From Euglena gracilis (taxonomy: Eukaryota; Euglenida; Euglenophyceae; Euglenales): 64,000 bases of DNA. Below are positions 29,854 to 40,831 of this stretch, in pieces. A model generated the notes under the pieces. The model made no database searches. It saw only the letters and a program-made list of their open reading frames with translations, and had not been told where the DNA came from. Both the position numbers and the translations under genes were made by a program. The stretch spans positions 34,755,437 through 34,819,436 of the forward strand of contig CP154956.1 in the NCBI GenBank assembly GCA_039621445.1. The letters are read 5' to 3'. The first letter of the stretch is position 1. Each line of letters opens with the position of its first letter.

Positions 29854-32800
29854 ATGCAAAGCACAGGCCCCAACCATCAATTCAATTATGCCTTTTTACA
29901 GGCATCATTGCAAGACATTGACCAAGAAAATGGGGATTGGAAGCTTTTATGTGAAAGTGCTTCCAGTTCCCACGCCGATGAGGCACAATTGATTCAATTG
30001 TCACAATTGCAACACTTGTCATCATTGACAGTGGTCGGCGATGAGCCCTCCACATCATTGGCGTCAGAGGCTAATGCGGCCTCTTCCGCACTCACCTTGC
30101 CACAACGGGGGTATTCGCCTCTGTCTGCGGCAACGGTGCAGCTGCGCACACCGGAGAGACCCGTGGTGATTCCGCCACCGGGCTTCTCTGGTGATGGTGG
30201 GTTAGAAACCCCGTGTTTCTTTCAACCCCCACCGGCTCTTCCACCGGCAAGCCCTTACAGAGCTTTGCCACCACCACCCGATATCGGGTGCTATCCCGCA
30301 CTACCTTGGCAACCGGAGACTCGCCTCGTGGTGCCGGAATTCTCCGGTACATCCCAACCCATGGATGACTATGGGAAGGGCACTGGTGAGCTCCTCACTG
30401 CTGAGGATGTGCAGGATATCGTTGCTCGGCTTCCAGGGGATCACCCCCTTGTGAGGCAGTTCAACCATGTGCAACAATGCGTTGCAGCATGTGCAACCGC
30501 ACTAAACAAAGTGCTCCAGTTTGATGAGGACAACCAAAAACATGTCTTCACCAAGCTGGATTTCTGCTGGAATTACTTGCAGGAAGCTGGCAAATATTGC
30601 CAGAGGAATTTCGAAAGTGCGGGTATTGACCTTGCAAACTTTCGGGAAACCTTTGACAAAATGTGCCAACAACTCCCGCAACACTTCCGGCAAATTAGTG
30701 AATGCATGCATGAAGCGGAAACCCGGAATGACTCCAAGTTTCTGCACTTGCATGACTCACTACAACGGTTATCGGGACAAATGGAGTCCTGTTCATCCGC
30801 GTTGTTGCATTTGCAACAACAGTTGCATGCATGAGATTCCTCGTCTGCAACATCCAGCAGTGGTGGATTTGTGTCTATGGACCATTTCACCACATTGTCC
30901 GCAACTTTCCACGAATCGCAACACCGCATTATGCAGTTGTGCGATGAAACGGAAAAGTTTCGGCAATTCCAGTCACAAGCCAACGAGAATTTTGCTCCCC
31001 ACACGTATGTGCGGCAGTTGGAGGAGCGACTTTCCCGTTTGGAGCAGAAAACCTGCTATTGTGACGCGAATCGGGTTGGATTATCCAATCTGAGCGCGAA
31101 AGTCGCGGAAATGGCACAACGGCAGGATTCCCTGCAGTTGCAGTTGCAATCCGACATTGGCGGGATTAACTCGGCCATTGCGGGTTTGCAACAAAGCTAT
31201 TCCGCACTTTCCCACCGAGTTCCGGACATTAGCGGTATTCAGACTGCTATTGGGGAACTCCAGACCCGGTATGCATCGGTGTCTACCAAAGTAACGGAAA
31301 TGCACTCTCTACCTGCAGGTTCCAGTTCTCGGATTACCGAGAACCCTGATTTCAAGGCATTTTATGACAAAATGCTCACTAACAATCAGGAAACCTTGCA
31401 AGATTTCTGCAACAGCCTATTACGGCTTGAGGAATCGGTGAATCGGAATGCCCGATCCACGCAAAGTGAGATTACCAGGTTGGATGAGCGAATTTCCGCG
31501 TTGTTGGATAAGCAACACCCGGGAAATTTGCCCATGTGTACGACAACCGCGTTTGTCGGATAACCCTGCACCGGTTGCACCCACCACCACACCAACCAAG
31601 GTGACATCACCTTTGCAGATTCTCTCAAATGCTGTAAAAGCATTAATGGGACAACTCCAATTATTGGATAAGTCTCACGGGAAACTTGTCCAAGATGTTA
31701 CCGGAATTTCCGAAAGGATTCCGCACTTGGATGACTTTTCCCGTTACCGCAAGCGTATTCGCGCTTTGGAGGATGAAGTTGACCGTATTTGCGGCCAACT
31801 CCAACTCGTTGAGCATTTGGAGCAAAGTGTGCATGACTTGTCTGTGGGTTTGGATAATGTGTCCAACCAACAGCGGGTTTCACACCGCAATTCGGCAGTA
31901 TGCATTGCCGAAGATGCGCCAAATGTTCCAGAGTCGCGTTTTCATAACCCGCATCTGGGTGCACATGCACCACCACCACCCGTGTCCCGAGTGTCACAAT
32001 CCGCGATTCCGCGAATTGTGCCACCATTGGCCTTGACCACAACTCAAAACCAGTTTTCGGATGAATTTCCCATTACGGGAACCGAATTCGCGGAAAACAC
32101 GGCGATTCCGCCAAGTCTCCACCAAGAAATCCATCATTCCATGCTTGTGCGTGGAATGAGCCAAACCCGTACACCGGGAGTGGGTCACATGTTGCATGCG
32201 CGACATACCCCCACACCGGAGTGTCCCCCTATTACGGGTGACCAACAGGGTTTGCGACCGGATTTCCGGTACCAGGATTCACCTTCACCAGAAATTTCGC
32301 GATTCCGACAAGAATCCGGAAAGGATACGCTTGGTGCTCGAGCGTACCCGGGCCCGAATCCACGGAATACCACCGAGGGCCAACGGGTTTTTCAGAAAGA
32401 CTTCAAGGGCACCATCGCAATCGCGAATAAGGTGAAACCCCAGTGGGACGGTGATCCAACCACATGGAGACAGTTTTTCCGGGACTGGGAGTACTACTGG
32501 GCATTGAAAGGGCCAACCCAGGACACAAACCCGGAGGTGATCAAGATGGAATTCATCGATTGCCTCCCTAGGGATGAGAAGGAGCGCGCGCGACAACTCG
32601 TCATTCGCTACCGCGTTTCCTTTGATGACCTGGTGGAGCAATACGCTTCCACCAGTTCAAGTTTGGTCGCTAGGATTACCCTGGAGACCAAGTGGCGGCA
32701 ATGCGCCCCACCCGATCGCAAATGGAAGTCCATTGACCTTTGGTATGCCAAATGGTTAGGACTTGCCGCTGAAGTGGATGAACTCAGTGAAAAGCAAATG

Positions 32801-33335
32801 CGCGAACAGTTTGACGCTGTTCTCATGCATTTCACGCCTAGCCTCATCAAGGATATCCACGTGTGCAATGACTCGCGACCAACGCGGGAATTAGGTTCCC
32901 AAGCAGTTGAATCTGTCACAGGTGCGTGCTCAGACTCAATCCGCGTATACCGCACACACCCAACCGCTGGATTTACCGGCTGGTTCGGTGAACGCATTGC
33001 AAAAATCACCGGTTTCACCCACTTCACCCACCACGGGATCGAAAACGCGATACCCGCGTTCTTCGGACCAAGCCACGGATAAAGTGTGCTTTTTGTGCAA
33101 CAAATCGGGACATATGTCTCGGGAATGTCCTAATCCTGAAGCGCGTAAGCGTATTCAGAGTCCGCGAGGCTCGACCTCATCACGAGGTTCGGGTTCCTCC
33201 GCGTTTTCACGCCAATCGGGCAATTCACGGTCATCGGGTCCCCGTTCCGGTGGTATTAGCCCCCGGATCCCGTTCCGCGATGAGCGGAAACACGGTACCC
33301 CTCGGGGGAGGTCACCCGGTGTCCCCTGCCAATAA
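29854..33335 (+). CDS. Element B: long coiled-coil gag with zinc knuckle
   Basis: ATG at 29854 (inside a longer frame). Frame 1 runs to an in-frame TGA at 30832 and continues at once to 31563; the reading then passes to 31448-33082 and finally 32907-33335. About 800 residues of heptad-like coiled coil (RQLEERLSRLEQK, RIRALEDEVDRICGQL) precede a gag core (GDPTTWRQFFRDWEYYW ... EKERARQLVI ... MHFTPSLIKDIHV) of the Retrotrans_gag type and a CFLCNKSGHMSREC zinc knuckle at about 33090. One stop and two frame changes separate the pieces. Gag would form the virus-like particle. Confidence 0.75.
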
Positions 33336-33459
33336 TCGTGATTCTCATCGGGAACCATCGCGATAGCGTTAGCGAAGCGGATCATCTTCTTCGCGATCCT
33401 AATCGGGAAAACCCCGATACACCGGTCATGGTCGACGGGATACCGGTCACCACGACGGT

Positions 33460-33819
33460 TTGACGGGAAATCGGGAAACCGATCCCCCCCGTTACCCACG
33501 ATCTCGACACAAATCTCGGTGTTCGCTTTGTGGATCGAGTGATCACCACTCATCCAAATGTCCGCGTTCTCGTTCTCCCCGCCCTGGCCAACGTCATCGC
33601 GGTATGAATCGCGGTGACAAGGGTCACTCCTCCAACCGCCATAAAGTCGGTTTCAAGATATCTTGTTTGGAGGATGACACCCCGGCTTCGGGCAGGGAGG
33701 GGGATGAGACCACGGATACCGATTTCGACGAGGCCCGCATGGCGGTGCGCACGTTGAAATCCGTTTATACCTCTAAAAGGCCCATAGCCGGCTATTCGGC
33801 CGGTTCGGACCTGGAGTAG
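33460..33819 (+). CDS. Element B: second zinc knuckle and acidic linker
   Basis: A 119-codon frame with CSLCGSSDHHSSKC (CX2CX4HX4C), an Arg/Ser-rich flank, then an acidic stretch (GDETTDTDFDEARM). It lies between the first nucleocapsid motif and the protease, so it probably belongs to the same gag or gag-pol reading after a frame change at about 33340-33450. Two separated knuckles are unusual but known in gag proteins. Confidence 0.55.
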   Translation: MTGNRETDPPRYPRSRHKSRCSLCGSSDHHSSKCPRSRSPRPGQRHRGMNRGDKGHSSNRHKVGFKISCLEDDTPASGREGDETTDTDFDEARMAVRTLKSVYTSKRPIAGYSAGSDLE

Positions 33820-33864
33820 GGGAGCCCGAGGTCCGAGGGCACGGACCTCTGGGCTGATGAACAG

Positions 33865-34338
33865 ATGGAGGTAGGACCTGATCAACCCTGGCCACCATGC
33901 CCATCTGCTTTTCCTGTCGGTACCCGGAAAATTTTCGGGTCCCCCACCCCCCACTCCAACTTTCCGCTCGGAATGTTGTGCAAAGTAGGAAAGGGTTCAT
34001 GGGAAAGCTGGCAAGAAAACGTATTTTCGCCAGACCCTTCACTTTGCTTACCCCCCATGGAACTTTTGGTCCAAGCGGAAATCAAAATCCAAAATTTTTG
34101 TGCAAAAGTCAAAATTCTCATTGACACTGGTTGTCGCATTGCACTACTTTTTCGGTTCGGGTTGATACCAACCCCCCTCTTGGTGAAAGCCAAGAAGCCG
34201 ATCAAAATTACGACGGCTGACAACACCCCCATGTGCGGTGGTGACTTGGGATGCTTTTGGACATTGTCCTACCCCTCATCCCCAAGCACCACTCACCCCC
34301 CCCAACCGCAAAATTTTTCTGGATACCTGGGGATATGA
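33865..34338 (+). CDS. Element B: retropepsin-like protease
   Basis: The same protein as in element A, with KVKILIDTGCRIALLFRFGL (active-site DTG near 34128). The region upstream (33839 on) is where A and B become collinear. It cleaves the gag-pol precursor. The frame changes again after about 34200. Confidence 0.8.
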   Translation: MEVGPDQPWPPCPSAFPVGTRKIFGSPTPHSNFPLGMLCKVGKGSWESWQENVFSPDPSLCLPPMELLVQAEIKIQNFCAKVKILIDTGCRIALLFRFGLIPTPLLVKAKKPIKITTADNTPMCGGDLGCFWTLSYPSSPSTTHPPQPQNFSGYLGI

Positions 34339-34748
34339 ATCCGGAATCCATGGTTCTGACGTAATTCTGGGATACCCCTTTTTACGTCAGCACCGGCTGG
34401 TAGTGGATTGCCACTCCCACGGTTTGCGCACATCACCATTCTCTTCATTGCCCCCCAAACCTTCATCACCTGTGGCGTCAACCGCGACAGCCACCAATTT
34501 TTCCACACCGTTTTCGAAAACTTTTACCCCGTTACCAACCACACCAACCAACGTTTTCCACACCGGGTGTACCGAGAAAGTTCACCCCCTGCCCATTGAC
34601 ACACCAACTTCCGTTCCCCATGAGGCAGGGCAAGCGAGTAGCGGTACCCCCCTCGTTCCACTGGGTTACAAGACGAAAGCCCAAAGGCCTGAAGTGATCA
34701 CGGTGTCGAGTAGTCGCCCAGCTGCACTAATACCCCGTTTTCCACCAG

Positions 34749-35945
34749 ATGTATCGCTTTCAGATACATCTGTACACCCCCCAGCAGCTACAAACGCGCA
34801 TTCCAACTTTTACACACCCCCACCAGACCAACATGCGCGACCAGGACCACTACTCCGACACTTCCTTCCAATGTGTGCACTGTAGGAGAATTTCCGCCCA
34901 GCCAGATTTCGATTGTGGATGTCTAGTCCAAACACCAACACTAATCCCGATTTCGCGTAACCATACACTTGGTTGCGGATCGCAATGCGCGACCGTACAT
35001 CAAGTGCTCCAACAACGAGGTATTGCCTTGTTGTTTGGGACCGCGAAATCCGTGTCACACACCTCCCCCACCTCCATCTGGCATGATATGGACTGGGTAT
35101 GCACCCATCCAACCCATCAACCCTTGGGAATGCCCCTTGGGAGTGTGGATGACACACCCTTGACCTATGTTTGCGGATCCCTGAATTGCGTTACCGCTCT
35201 TCAACTCGCGAACCAGGTCGACATCTGCGCGATGCGCGTATGGAACGCATTTAATTTTGGTCAATACCGTATTTTGGAGGAATGGTTCTCCAAAATCGCG
35301 GCTTTGGCTGATTTCTTCGATTTGTCGTTGGAAATTGATGCGTTTTCATCAAAAGCGCATGCGCGCTTGTCGCGATATTGGTCGCGACATTCCAACGCAT
35401 TTCTTAAATTTTGGGGTGATACGGTGCTATGGATGCACCCTCCCCCAAAACTTATCCCGGATGTGGTGGAGAAAATCCTCCGCGATGAAGCGCGAGGAGC
35501 TCTCCTCATACCCGTCAATCCGAATGCGGATTGGTTTCACCAATTATCCTATGTGTGTTTTCATTGGTGGGATTTACCCGCTGATGTACCACTATTTGAG
35601 GATTTTTGTGGTATATTATTACCACCTGTTAAAGAAATCATTTTTCGCGTTTGTTTCTTGGACGCATTTGGTATATCAGATGTGCGTATGCAAAGATACC
35701 TTGTTACCAGTGAGGATGCCACACTCTCAACTCAGATTTCTGCGGTCATTGAGAGTGCGGACCAGCACCGAACGTCTGCTGACTATTGTTCGCGAATTAC
35801 TCGCGAATTCCATGGTGTACTGGATAATCCAGTTTACGCCTGCGACATCGACCCCGCGATTCGCGGTCCGTTCGGTGTTTGCAAAATCGAGCTCAAGGAT
35901 GGCGCTAAACCCATGCACCGGAAATTTTTTCCGTTGCTCGGGTGA
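34749..35945 (+). CDS. Element B: pol linker and methyltransferase-like domain
   Basis: 398 codons without the frameshift that breaks element A. Contains FQCVHCRR and DCGC (possible metal site), the degenerate Dam-like segment (VLWMHPPPKLIPDVVEKI) and the start of the RT N-terminus (YACDIDPAIRGPFGVCKIELK). Ends at an extra T in a T-run near 35930 (KFFPLLG instead of KFFRCSG), after which the RT continues in the frame 35257-36126. Confidence 0.75.
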   Translation: MYRFQIHLYTPQQLQTRIPTFTHPHQTNMRDQDHYSDTSFQCVHCRRISAQPDFDCGCLVQTPTLIPISRNHTLGCGSQCATVHQVLQQRGIALLFGTAKSVSHTSPTSIWHDMDWVCTHPTHQPLGMPLGSVDDTPLTYVCGSLNCVTALQLANQVDICAMRVWNAFNFGQYRILEEWFSKIAALADFFDLSLEIDAFSSKAHARLSRYWSRHSNAFLKFWGDTVLWMHPPPKLIPDVVEKILRDEARGALLIPVNPNADWFHQLSYVCFHWWDLPADVPLFEDFCGILLPPVKEIIFRVCFLDAFGISDVRMQRYLVTSEDATLSTQISAVIESADQHRTSADYCSRITREFHGVLDNPVYACDIDPAIRGPFGVCKIELKDGAKPMHRKFFPLLG

Positions 35946-36720
35946 ACGCGAACAGGCTCTCAACGAGATGATTGAGAAGCTCATCCAGCGGAAGTGGATT
36001 ATCCCTTCCAAGAGCGAGTGGACATCACAAGCTTTTGTGGTGCCCAAACCCGCTGACCAGTCTGGTCAGAAGAAGTGGAGACTGGTGCTGGATTTACCGG
36101 TACCTGAACTCCCAAACGAAGGATGACCCCTTCCGTTACCGCTGATCGAGGATTTGATCACACAATCGGATAACCGGTGGTTGTCAATCGTCGATGTGGA
36201 AGACGGTTTCCATCAGATGCATTTGCATCCTGATTCGAAAACCGTACACGGCATTCGTGACATCCAAGGGTGTGTACCAATGGACGGTACTCCCCATGGG
36301 TGTGTTAAGAATGGGCGAGCCCATGGGTGTTTGGCCCAGCCATGTTTCAACGCATGATCCAGTGGGTTTTGCGCGATTTACCTTTGCTCTGGTGTACATC
36401 GATGATTGTACTGGTTGGGAACCCAACCACCATCCCGCGAAATCGGGCGAGGATATCCTCGAACCGCATTATCGCGATGTGCGGCGGTATTATCCCGGTT
36501 CCAAAAGCATGTGCTTTTATTGTGAAGGGTTCCAAAATGCAACCTGTTATCGCAAAAATATTAAGTTTTGCGGACACCAGCATCCTGAGTCAACGGGCAG
36601 CGTAAAGTCCGCACCCAGTAAGATGGAGGCCGTTAAGAAATGGACTCCTGAGGGTCATTAAGACCTTAACGCATTTAAAGTTTTTTTTTGGGATTAGCCC
36701 AATATTACGCGATTTTACAT
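35946..36720 (+). pseudogene. Element B: RT shredded by small indels
   Basis: Alignment to 28160-28940 by eye shows the same RT (TSQAFVVPKPADQSGQKKWR, KGVYQWTVLPMGV, LVYIDD) with one- to five-base insertions or losses every 20-40 bases and few substitutions. There is also a local insertion of GAGCCCATGGGTGTTTGG type near 36320. This is more like uncorrected sequence error or a very recent damaged copy than neutral decay. Confidence 0.75.
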
Positions 36721-37075
36721 GAAAGGTTCGCGAAAAAAAAAAAAAAAAAGAAGAGAAATACCAAAAACGAAGAAATTAAAAAAAAAACAGGAGATGCGGA
36801 AAAAAAAAAAGAATAAAGAAAACAACAGACGGAGTTCTAAATCCCAATCCTCCACCCCGCATTTTTTCCCCCCTATCAAATCCAAACTCCACTATATCTC
36901 TCATCCCAAAGATTCTTACGATTTAGCCCCTGAATCCACAATCGCTTCCGCTTAACTTTGTCTTTTGAACCCATATACCAACGCCCACATTACTCAAAAA
37001 TCGGGCAAACTTTTTTCCGAGAACAGCAAACGTCAATTTGTGGCTCGACCAACCATGCGCTGATTGGCCTTGAAT
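36721..37075 (+). other. A-rich foreign or low-quality stretch
   Basis: Runs of A with short GAAG/AAAC interruptions (36735-36840), then sequence with no counterpart in element A (36841-37075). It replaces the RT thumb/connection segment. No gene recognised. Confidence 0.6.
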
Positions 37076-37077
37076 AA

Positions 37078-37600
37078 ATCATCAAGGACTTGCTCCTCGA
37101 GAAACTTGGGGTTCCCGAGAAAGTGTTCCTCATATCGCCGGATCCATATAAACCCGTAAAATGGCCCCCCTGGAAGTCGACCAGCAGCGATTACCTGTTG
37201 GCGGGGTTTCGTTAAGCCAGCATAAATGCGGCCGGAATGAACTCCGACCTGTGGCTTTCTTCCAGGGGCAGGAAGCTACGGGGCGACAACGGGAAAGGAC
37301 AGGTTAAATGGAGGTCATTCGCGAAAAGGAGACATATGCCATTGTGCTAATTCTCCAGAAATTTCCGCAGCTGGATAGCCAGCAGCTTGGGGGTTAAACA
37401 GTAAATACTCGTGGTTGAAACGGATCATGAGAGCCTTCAACACGGTATACGAGGACCTGAACAAGGCCCATGGTCCATCAGTTTGGCAGAAGATTGCCCA
37501 AAAAGATGGCATGAGTTTTTTTTCTTGAAGCCATTTTTTTTAACCTGGGGTGGTAGTTTAAGCTTATAACCCCAGGTCTACAGCAAAAAGTTGCGGATTC
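37078..37600 (+). pseudogene. Element B: RNase H remnant with many insertions
   Basis: Matches 29045-29330 plus 40832-41040 (GACTTGCTCCTCGAGAA, TGAACTCCGACCTGTGGCTT, GACAACGGGAAAGGACAGGT) but with frequent one- to six-base insertions, so no frame survives. It continues into the RNase H-integrase linker, TTGCGGAT..CTCTCAGCCGAGCC. Confidence 0.75.
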
Positions 37601-39699
37601 CCCTCTCAGCCGAGCCTGGTATTATCCTGGGAACCCGGATGAGGGTGATGCGACTTTTCATGGCAGCCATGAGGCTGACCAGTTCGCACGTCGATCCGAC
37701 GCTGCGGACAACATGCTCGATTCACTACCGGTTTCCCGGGTGTATCGCAGCATCGCCATTTCACCATTGCGTGGAACCGCCGGCGTGGACGCACTGCCGG
37801 ACCCCGTCGCATTACGCGTACGGAAACTCCCCCCTATTTTTCCGCGAATGGGACCGGATGTCGAAATGGAAGTGGAGGAGATACCCCCACGACCACCGAC
37901 ACCGCGCAGGGTCCCTGCCGTCCCGAGGACAATGGCAGAGTTTCTGGGAGCGCCAGCGCCTGTGGAAGCACCGATTCCGGTGACGACCACAGTGCCACGC
38001 CTCGTCGGACAGGATGAACCTGCTGGGCGACGGCCGGCTGAACAACCCCAGGAACGAGTGCCGACCCCTCGGAGCGTCATGCGCGACCCAGCGGTCAGTA
38101 TGCCCGCTTCGCCCAGACGGCAAACGTCTACTCCGGCACCATCGGCTCCTGATACCAGGAGTAAGCCGCAGGCGTCACCTCCTGATTCCGGGAGTGCGCA
38201 GCCGAAAGGCGGCAAACCGGGTGCTGCACCCTGTAAGCCCCCTTCCAAAGGCGGTGATGGGAAACCACCACCGAAAGGTGGCGCTGGAGGGCAGACTGGC
38301 GGACAGCCGAAAGGCCCTACGACAATGCACGACTATTCGGCCGTTGCATCGTCCGGGTACGGCCAGAGCAAACCGAAAGGTAAGGCTCGTGGTCGACAGG
38401 CCCAATCTTCCGCCGGATCGACGGATGAGGAGCAGGATGAACCTGCTTCACGTCCTGTGTCTGCGGATGCCCAGCTCTGGACCCAGGATATCCTGACCAG
38501 ACTAGGCACCGTGGAAGAGAGGACGAAGAAACTGGCTGCTATTAGGCACCAGACAGGGTCACTGAATCGATGGATTCAGCCCCTCTTCGTCCGCGGAGAA
38601 CCTTTCCACTATGTCCCGGAACATACCTGGACATTCTGGAACAGGCGCTCCCCCAGAGTACTGGCACAGTACTTTGGCGAGGACTGCGTGTTGGATTTCC
38701 AGCACGGCACGTCCTTTGCCTGGACGTGCACCGTATGCCACCATGTGCGGCATAACCAACCGCTTGTGCATGTGTGCAAGCGGCAGGTGCAATCCTCGTG
38801 GTTCCATCACAGGGCATATGTGCCGAACTGTGTGGCGCTCGTATGTGGCGAATGCCTGAATGCCTGGAAGCACAGCTTGAACTACTCCTACAGTGAGAAT
38901 GCTCACGACAGGGATATCCCTGCCTTGTGCATCAACTGTATAGGAGGCAAGTTCGTGCAGACTGCTGATGGAGCAGTCACCACCATTGTCCCCCAGCACT
39001 GGGAGACACTGGAGAAGTGGAAGAAGGAGTACAAGCAGGTGGAAGGCCGCCTGAAGCACTCCGACTTCCGAAAGGTAGAAAGCTACCGCCACACGGGAAT
39101 GGCCCGTGAGTTCCAGATCGACGCTGGGGCAATGCGCCTCGCCGTCGAGGAACACGCCAAGGTAAGAATGCCTTACCTCTGGACTGATGGCGACTGGGAG
39201 ACACAGGTTTACCCCCTGTTCTCCAAGCGTCAGCATGGCGGATACGCCTTGCCACTGTGGCCTCCTGAAGAACACGATTTGGTGGACTTCAGAGGTTGGT
39301 TGGCGGCTGTGTTACGGCCCCATACCGCAAGAGCTAGGACAGCGAGGTGGATGTATGACATCAACTTCAAGCAGACCCCGGGGATGCCCCCGCAGGTGCC
39401 TGCGAATCACCCCCCGGATGAATTACATCATCTGGCCGGTGATGCTGCCCAGAATTTTCTGGGAGCAGCTCCAACGGTATCTTCAGCATCATGCTGAACG
39501 TACCAGGGAGAAGCTGCCGGATAATTGGATCAAGGACTGGGAGACCCCTTCCTTTGATGTCAACGATCCGGAGCTCAACACCATCCGGAGTGAATCAGCT
39601 CCGCCGCGTTCCCCACGCCAACTGGAGTTGGTTGAGGACCCGTTAGGGGACCCCCAACACGACTACTGGCGTGAGGTCCGCGAACGTAAAGGCAGGTGA
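37600..39699 (+). pseudogene. Element B: integrase linker fused to ORF3 C-terminal copy
   Basis: The linker before the integrase (37600-37851) jumps at CGCGAATGGGA into ORF3 sequence equal to 46567 onwards; the integrase core, chromodomain and first part of ORF3 are missing. The ORF3 frame then runs 37852-39420, where one extra C in a C-run (39404-39410; five C in the other copy) shifts it into 39187-39699. It contains the same Cys/His groups as 46068-48413 (see there). It overlaps the linker frame, so a chimeric protein of about 590 residues is formally open. Confidence 0.7.
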
Positions 39700-40523
39700 G
39701 GTGTCTGTCAGCGCCAATGCGGCGTCTTTCAGCACCCTCGTCAGGTATTCGCCTGACACCCTGTTTGGGTATTCGCCCGAACAGCCCCTTCGAAGACCCT
39801 TTGCGGTATTCGCCGCTAGTAAGTTCCCACCGGGATGCTGCCATGTGCAGGATTCCGTGCGCATGCATGCACACCCCTCTCCCCTCTCCCCTCGCAGGCG
39901 AGCGACACGCAGCGCACAGGGCCGACGGCCTCTTTGCCTTTCCCTTTCTTTTCTTTTCTTTCGGCCGTTTGAGGCCTCAAGGCTGCCAGACAGCACCATT
40001 TTTCTGGCCTAAGCCAACCCCCCACTCCTCTCTACTTTCCCCCCGGGGCAAATGCTGTCGCCGGCAGTTGGTTTTGTAGAGTAGGATTTCCTTTTGCGTG
40101 GTCAGGTTTGACTGGCCATGCGCCCTGCCCAGGTTTGACTGGTCAGAGGCCCCCTCCTTCCACACCCTCCCCATGGGTTTTCCTGGAATGCCCATGGACC
40201 CAACCCCAAGTGCCTTGGGCACACCCAAACTGGGTGGATGGGTTTGCTTGGCAAGGAAACCTGCCAGCCCCATTTTCCCCAGTGGGCTATAATATACTAT
40301 ATACCCATAAGCCACCGCAGAATAGGTGAAACCATTTTGCGCGTTTTGGGCTTTTTGGGTCCCCTCCTTTCCGCCCCCCCCCTTTGAGTGGACCCCTGTG
40401 CGACGGAAAGGGCCCCTGTGGATGCGCCAGGGTGCACCTCCCACAGACTAGGTCTGTGTCCGAAATCCCTGTGGCCAGAATGCCTGGTCCAAAGGGGAAA
40501 TCGGGCATAGCCCTGGGAGGGGA
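39700..40523 (+). other. 3' untranslated region and polypurine tract, element B
   Basis: No gene. It contains short repeats of GTATTCGCC (39735-39815), a C/T-rich tract, and just before the LTR the purine run GGGAGGGGA, the likely plus-strand primer. It is a near-identical copy of 48414-49237. Confidence 0.7.
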
Positions 40524-40829
40524 TGTGTACCAGGCGTATGCTTCTGTCCCCTTCCGTTGAGGAAGTTAGGATGGAAGCAGATCCTATTAGGATCTCCTAA
40601 TGGGTGCCCCTTCTCTCTCCACAGGTGGTGTTCTTCTTATACCTTTTCCTTCCTTTCCTTGGACCGGACTTGGATTTCCAGTCCGTCCTCCCTGCATTCC
40701 TCCGTGCTTTGCTTCTTGGGAAGTGGGAAAAGGGTTTTTACTGTTACTCTTATTTTTAGTTCCCAAGTAGGTGCGCCAAGGCGAAAGCGAAGGCTTTTTG
40801 GGAATTGGGAATTGGGAATCAGACGTACA
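40524..40829 (+). repeat. LTR 3 (element B, 3' LTR)
   Basis: 306 bp, TGT...ACA, about 99 percent identical to LTR 2. It is followed by CT and then directly by RNase H sequence of element A starting CATATGCC, not by a primer site. Confidence 0.92.
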
Positions 40830-40831
40830 CT

